Source: an uncultured Saprospiraceae bacterium (GTDB lineage: Bacteria; Bacteroidota; Bacteroidia; Chitinophagales; Saprospiraceae). From it: a stretch of 6,984 nucleotides of DNA. The notes under the pieces were generated by a model. The model searched no databases, was not told where the DNA came from, and saw only the letters and a list, made by a program, of their open reading frames with translations. The stretch lies in NCBI GenBank assembly GCA_937921525.1, contig CAKZUM010000213.1, forward strand, positions 1-6,984. The letters run 5' to 3'. Positions 5,160-6,984 of this stretch are shown in pieces. Position numbers and translations under genes: made by a program. Position 1 is the first letter of the stretch; every line of letters starts with the position of its first letter.

Positions 5160-6984
5160 ATGTGTATTCTTAAACGACTTAGTCTTTTCTTGGTCTTTGG
5201 CCTACTTTTCTCCTGTGGTGGTAACGAAACAACAGATAAAGTAGCAATTCCAACAAATACCCCTGCTACAAATCAAGCAAAAATGGCAGATTTCAATGAA
5301 TCGAAGAATGCCTACTTCGGAGATTTACATATCCATACCAGTTGGTCTTTTGATGCTTTTATTTATAATACTCGTACAACCCCCGATGATGCCTACCTAT
5401 ATGGCAAAGGAGAAGGGATCAAACACTCTGTAATGGACGAGATTCGTTTAAAAAGACCCTTAGATTTTATGGCCGTTACAGACCATGCGGAATATATGGG
5501 CGTAATGAAGCAAATGATTGATCCTAATCATGAGTTTTTCAAACTGGATATAGCTGAAAAAATTAGAGATAAAGATCCTAGCATCTCCATGGCAGCTTTT
5601 GGAGATATTGGTCGATCTATGGCAGGCAATAATCCTATTGCCGAAATTAATAGCGAATCAATTAGAAAGACTACTTGGCAAAAAATTGTAGACGCTGCTA
5701 ATAAATATTATGAACCTGGCAAGTTCACTACTTTCCCTGCCTATGAATGGACGTCTTCTGTTCCTGACACCTTATATCACAAAGACGGTACTATTGAGCC
5801 GTATGCAAAAAATATGCACCGAAATGTATTTTTTAAAAGCGATAATGTTCCTGAATTACCGTTCTCTTCTTTTGATTCTCAAAATCCAGAAAAACTGTGG
5901 GATTGGATGGATTTACAAAGAAAGAAGGGAATTGAATTATTAGCGATTCCGCATAATGCGAATATGAGTAATGGGATGCTATATGCAACCAGCCAGTACG
6001 ATGGATCTCCTATGACCCTGCAATACATCAAGCAGCGAATGCGAAATGAACCGATCAACGAAGTGGTACAAATAAAAGGACAATCCATGTCTCATCCTCT
6101 TCTATCTCCAAACGATGAATTTGCAGATTTTGAATTATATCCTTTTGTCTTTACATTGGCGGGACCTGTCGCTAGTAATCCCAAAAATTCTTACGTCAGA
6201 GAGGCCTACCAAAATGGATTGGCCATACAACATCAAATGGGTGACAATCCATTCAAGTTTGGATTAATTGGTAGTTCTGATGGACATAATTCTGCGGGTG
6301 CTACAGAAGAAGATAATTACTTTGGAAAATTTGGCGTCAGAGATGGTGATCCTCAAAGAAGAATGAAGCCAGATCAAAACCAATTTCTGTCTAGCAAACT
6401 AATGAGTGCTGCAGGCCTAGCAGGTATTTGGGCAAGGGAAAATACAAGAGAAGAATTATTTGAAGCGATGGAACGGAAAGAAACTTTTGCTACTTCTGGA
6501 CCAAGAATAAAAGTACGCTTGTTTGCTGGTTATGATTATGAAGATATTGCTATGACTGATAAAAATTGGATCGATCAAGCCTATGCAAAAGGCGTCCCTA
6601 TGGGTGGAGATATTAGCGCAAATGACTCTAAAGAAAGTCCTTCCTTTTTAATATGGGCTATTAAAGATAATGAAAGTGCAAACCTAGATCGTGTCCAAGT
6701 TATCAAGGCTTGGGTGGATGCCTCTGGAAAGGCACAAGAAAAAATATTCGATGTTGCTTGGTCGGACGATCGGGTATTAGAGGCAGATGGTACACTCCCT
6801 CCTGTTGGAAATACGGTTAATGTCAAAGAGGCTAGTTATGATAATTCTATCGGAGATGTGGAGCTACAAACTATTTGGAAAGATCCAGCATTTAATGCGG
6901 AGCAATCTGCTATGTATTATCTAAGGGTGTTGGAAATTCCGACGCCTCGATGGAGTACGTATGATGCGAAGACTTTGGGGATTA
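5160..6984 (+). CDS. DUF3604 family lipoprotein with PHP-like motifs (3' end cut)
   Basis: The frame runs open for 608 codons to the window edge. Residues 1-19 are a lipoprotein signal (MCILKRLSLFLVFGLLFSC) with lipobox LFSC and Cys19, followed by GG and a short Thr/Asn-rich linker, so the protein is probably membrane-anchored. The rest matches the DUF3604 family: GDLHIHTSWSFDA (residues 54-66), TDHAE (107-111), FPAYEWTS (Glu196), HRNVFF (His220), IPHNANMS (His265), SSDGHN (Asp374, His376), and a late PTPRWSTYDA. The His/Asp set (57, 59, 108, 109, 265, 374, 376) resembles the metal site of PHP-type phosphoesterases, so a metal-dependent hydrolase is likely; the substrate is unknown. Family members are of similar length and usually end soon after this point, so only a few dozen residues should be missing. 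ATG 5160 begins the signal and has no Shine-Dalgarno. It is divergent from the caspase gene. Confidence 0.92.
   Translation, partial: MCILKRLSLFLVFGLLFSCGGNETTDKVAIPTNTPATNQAKMADFNESKNAYFGDLHIHTSWSFDAFIYNTRTTPDDAYLYGKGEGIKHSVMDEIRLKRPLDFMAVTDHAEYMGVMKQMIDPNHEFFKLDIAEKIRDKDPSISMAAFGDIGRSMAGNNPIAEINSESIRKTTWQKIVDAANKYYEPGKFTTFPAYEWTSSVPDTLYHKDGTIEPYAKNMHRNVFFKSDNVPELPFSSFDSQNPEKLWDWMDLQRKKGIELLAIPHNANMSNGMLYATSQYDGSPMTLQYIKQRMRNEPINEVVQIKGQSMSHPLLSPNDEFADFELYPFVFTLAGPVASNPKNSYVREAYQNGLAIQHQMGDNPFKFGLIGSSDGHNSAGATEEDNYFGKFGVRDGDPQRRMKPDQNQFLSSKLMSAAGLAGIWARENTREELFEAMERKETFATSGPRIKVRLFAGYDYEDIAMTDKNWIDQAYAKGVPMGGDISANDSKESPSFLIWAIKDNESANLDRVQVIKAWVDASGKAQEKIFDVAWSDDRVLEADGTLPPVGNTVNVKEASYDNSIGDVELQTIWKDPAFNAEQSAMYYLRVLEIPTPRWSTYDAKTLGI

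Noticed and set aside
5710..6826. Short frames overlapping the DUF3604 gene on both strands
   Set aside because: They lie wholly within a well-supported long coding frame with family motifs and show no features of their own.

Overview
The window is AT-rich bacterial DNA. Several traits point to Bacteroidota, most likely a marine, Saprospiraceae-like lineage, though the family level is inference. Signal peptides end in Ala-Gln, one lipoprotein signal has a Bacteroidota-style LFSC lipobox, no gene start has a clear Shine-Dalgarno, and TAnnTTTG-type -7 boxes are present. Coding density is low: three substantial genes plus a 28-residue gene tail cover roughly 60% of the window, and the rest is hairpin-rich spacer.

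Layout. 2-88 is the 3' tail of an unidentified + strand gene. 89-1886 is a 1.8 kb spacer with no convincing gene. It holds several hairpins, a set of helically phased T-tracts (974-1002), a possible 47-residue coding remnant (294-437) and a likely long leader for the next gene. 1887-2672 (+) encodes a secreted 261-aa protein that reads as a SPOR-like domain followed by a degenerate OmpA-like domain, both cell-wall-binding folds. 2673-3156 is a convergent spacer with consecutive secondary structures, a hairpin followed by a T-tract (2978-3040) and a very long inverted repeat (3082-3153). 3157-4725 (-) encodes a secreted protein with seven MORN repeats and a C-terminal caspase-like peptidase with an intact His/Cys dyad. 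4726-5159 is a divergent spacer carrying the leader of the caspase gene, with a 14-bp direct repeat bounding a hairpin-rich block. 5160 to the window end (+) encodes a DUF3604 lipoprotein with PHP-like metal-binding motifs, cut by the window edge near its C-terminus.

How they relate. The genes alternate in strand (+, -, +), so each is probably its own transcription unit. All three complete or near-complete products carry export signals (two signal peptidase I type, one lipoprotein), so the common theme is the cell envelope or exterior, but nothing ties them into one pathway. No defence system, CRISPR array, tRNA, rRNA, insertion sequence or phage gene is visible. The points most worth a second look are the secreted MORN-caspase with its apparently remodelled leader, the possible structured RNA at 2668-3040, and the SPOR/OmpA-like protein.
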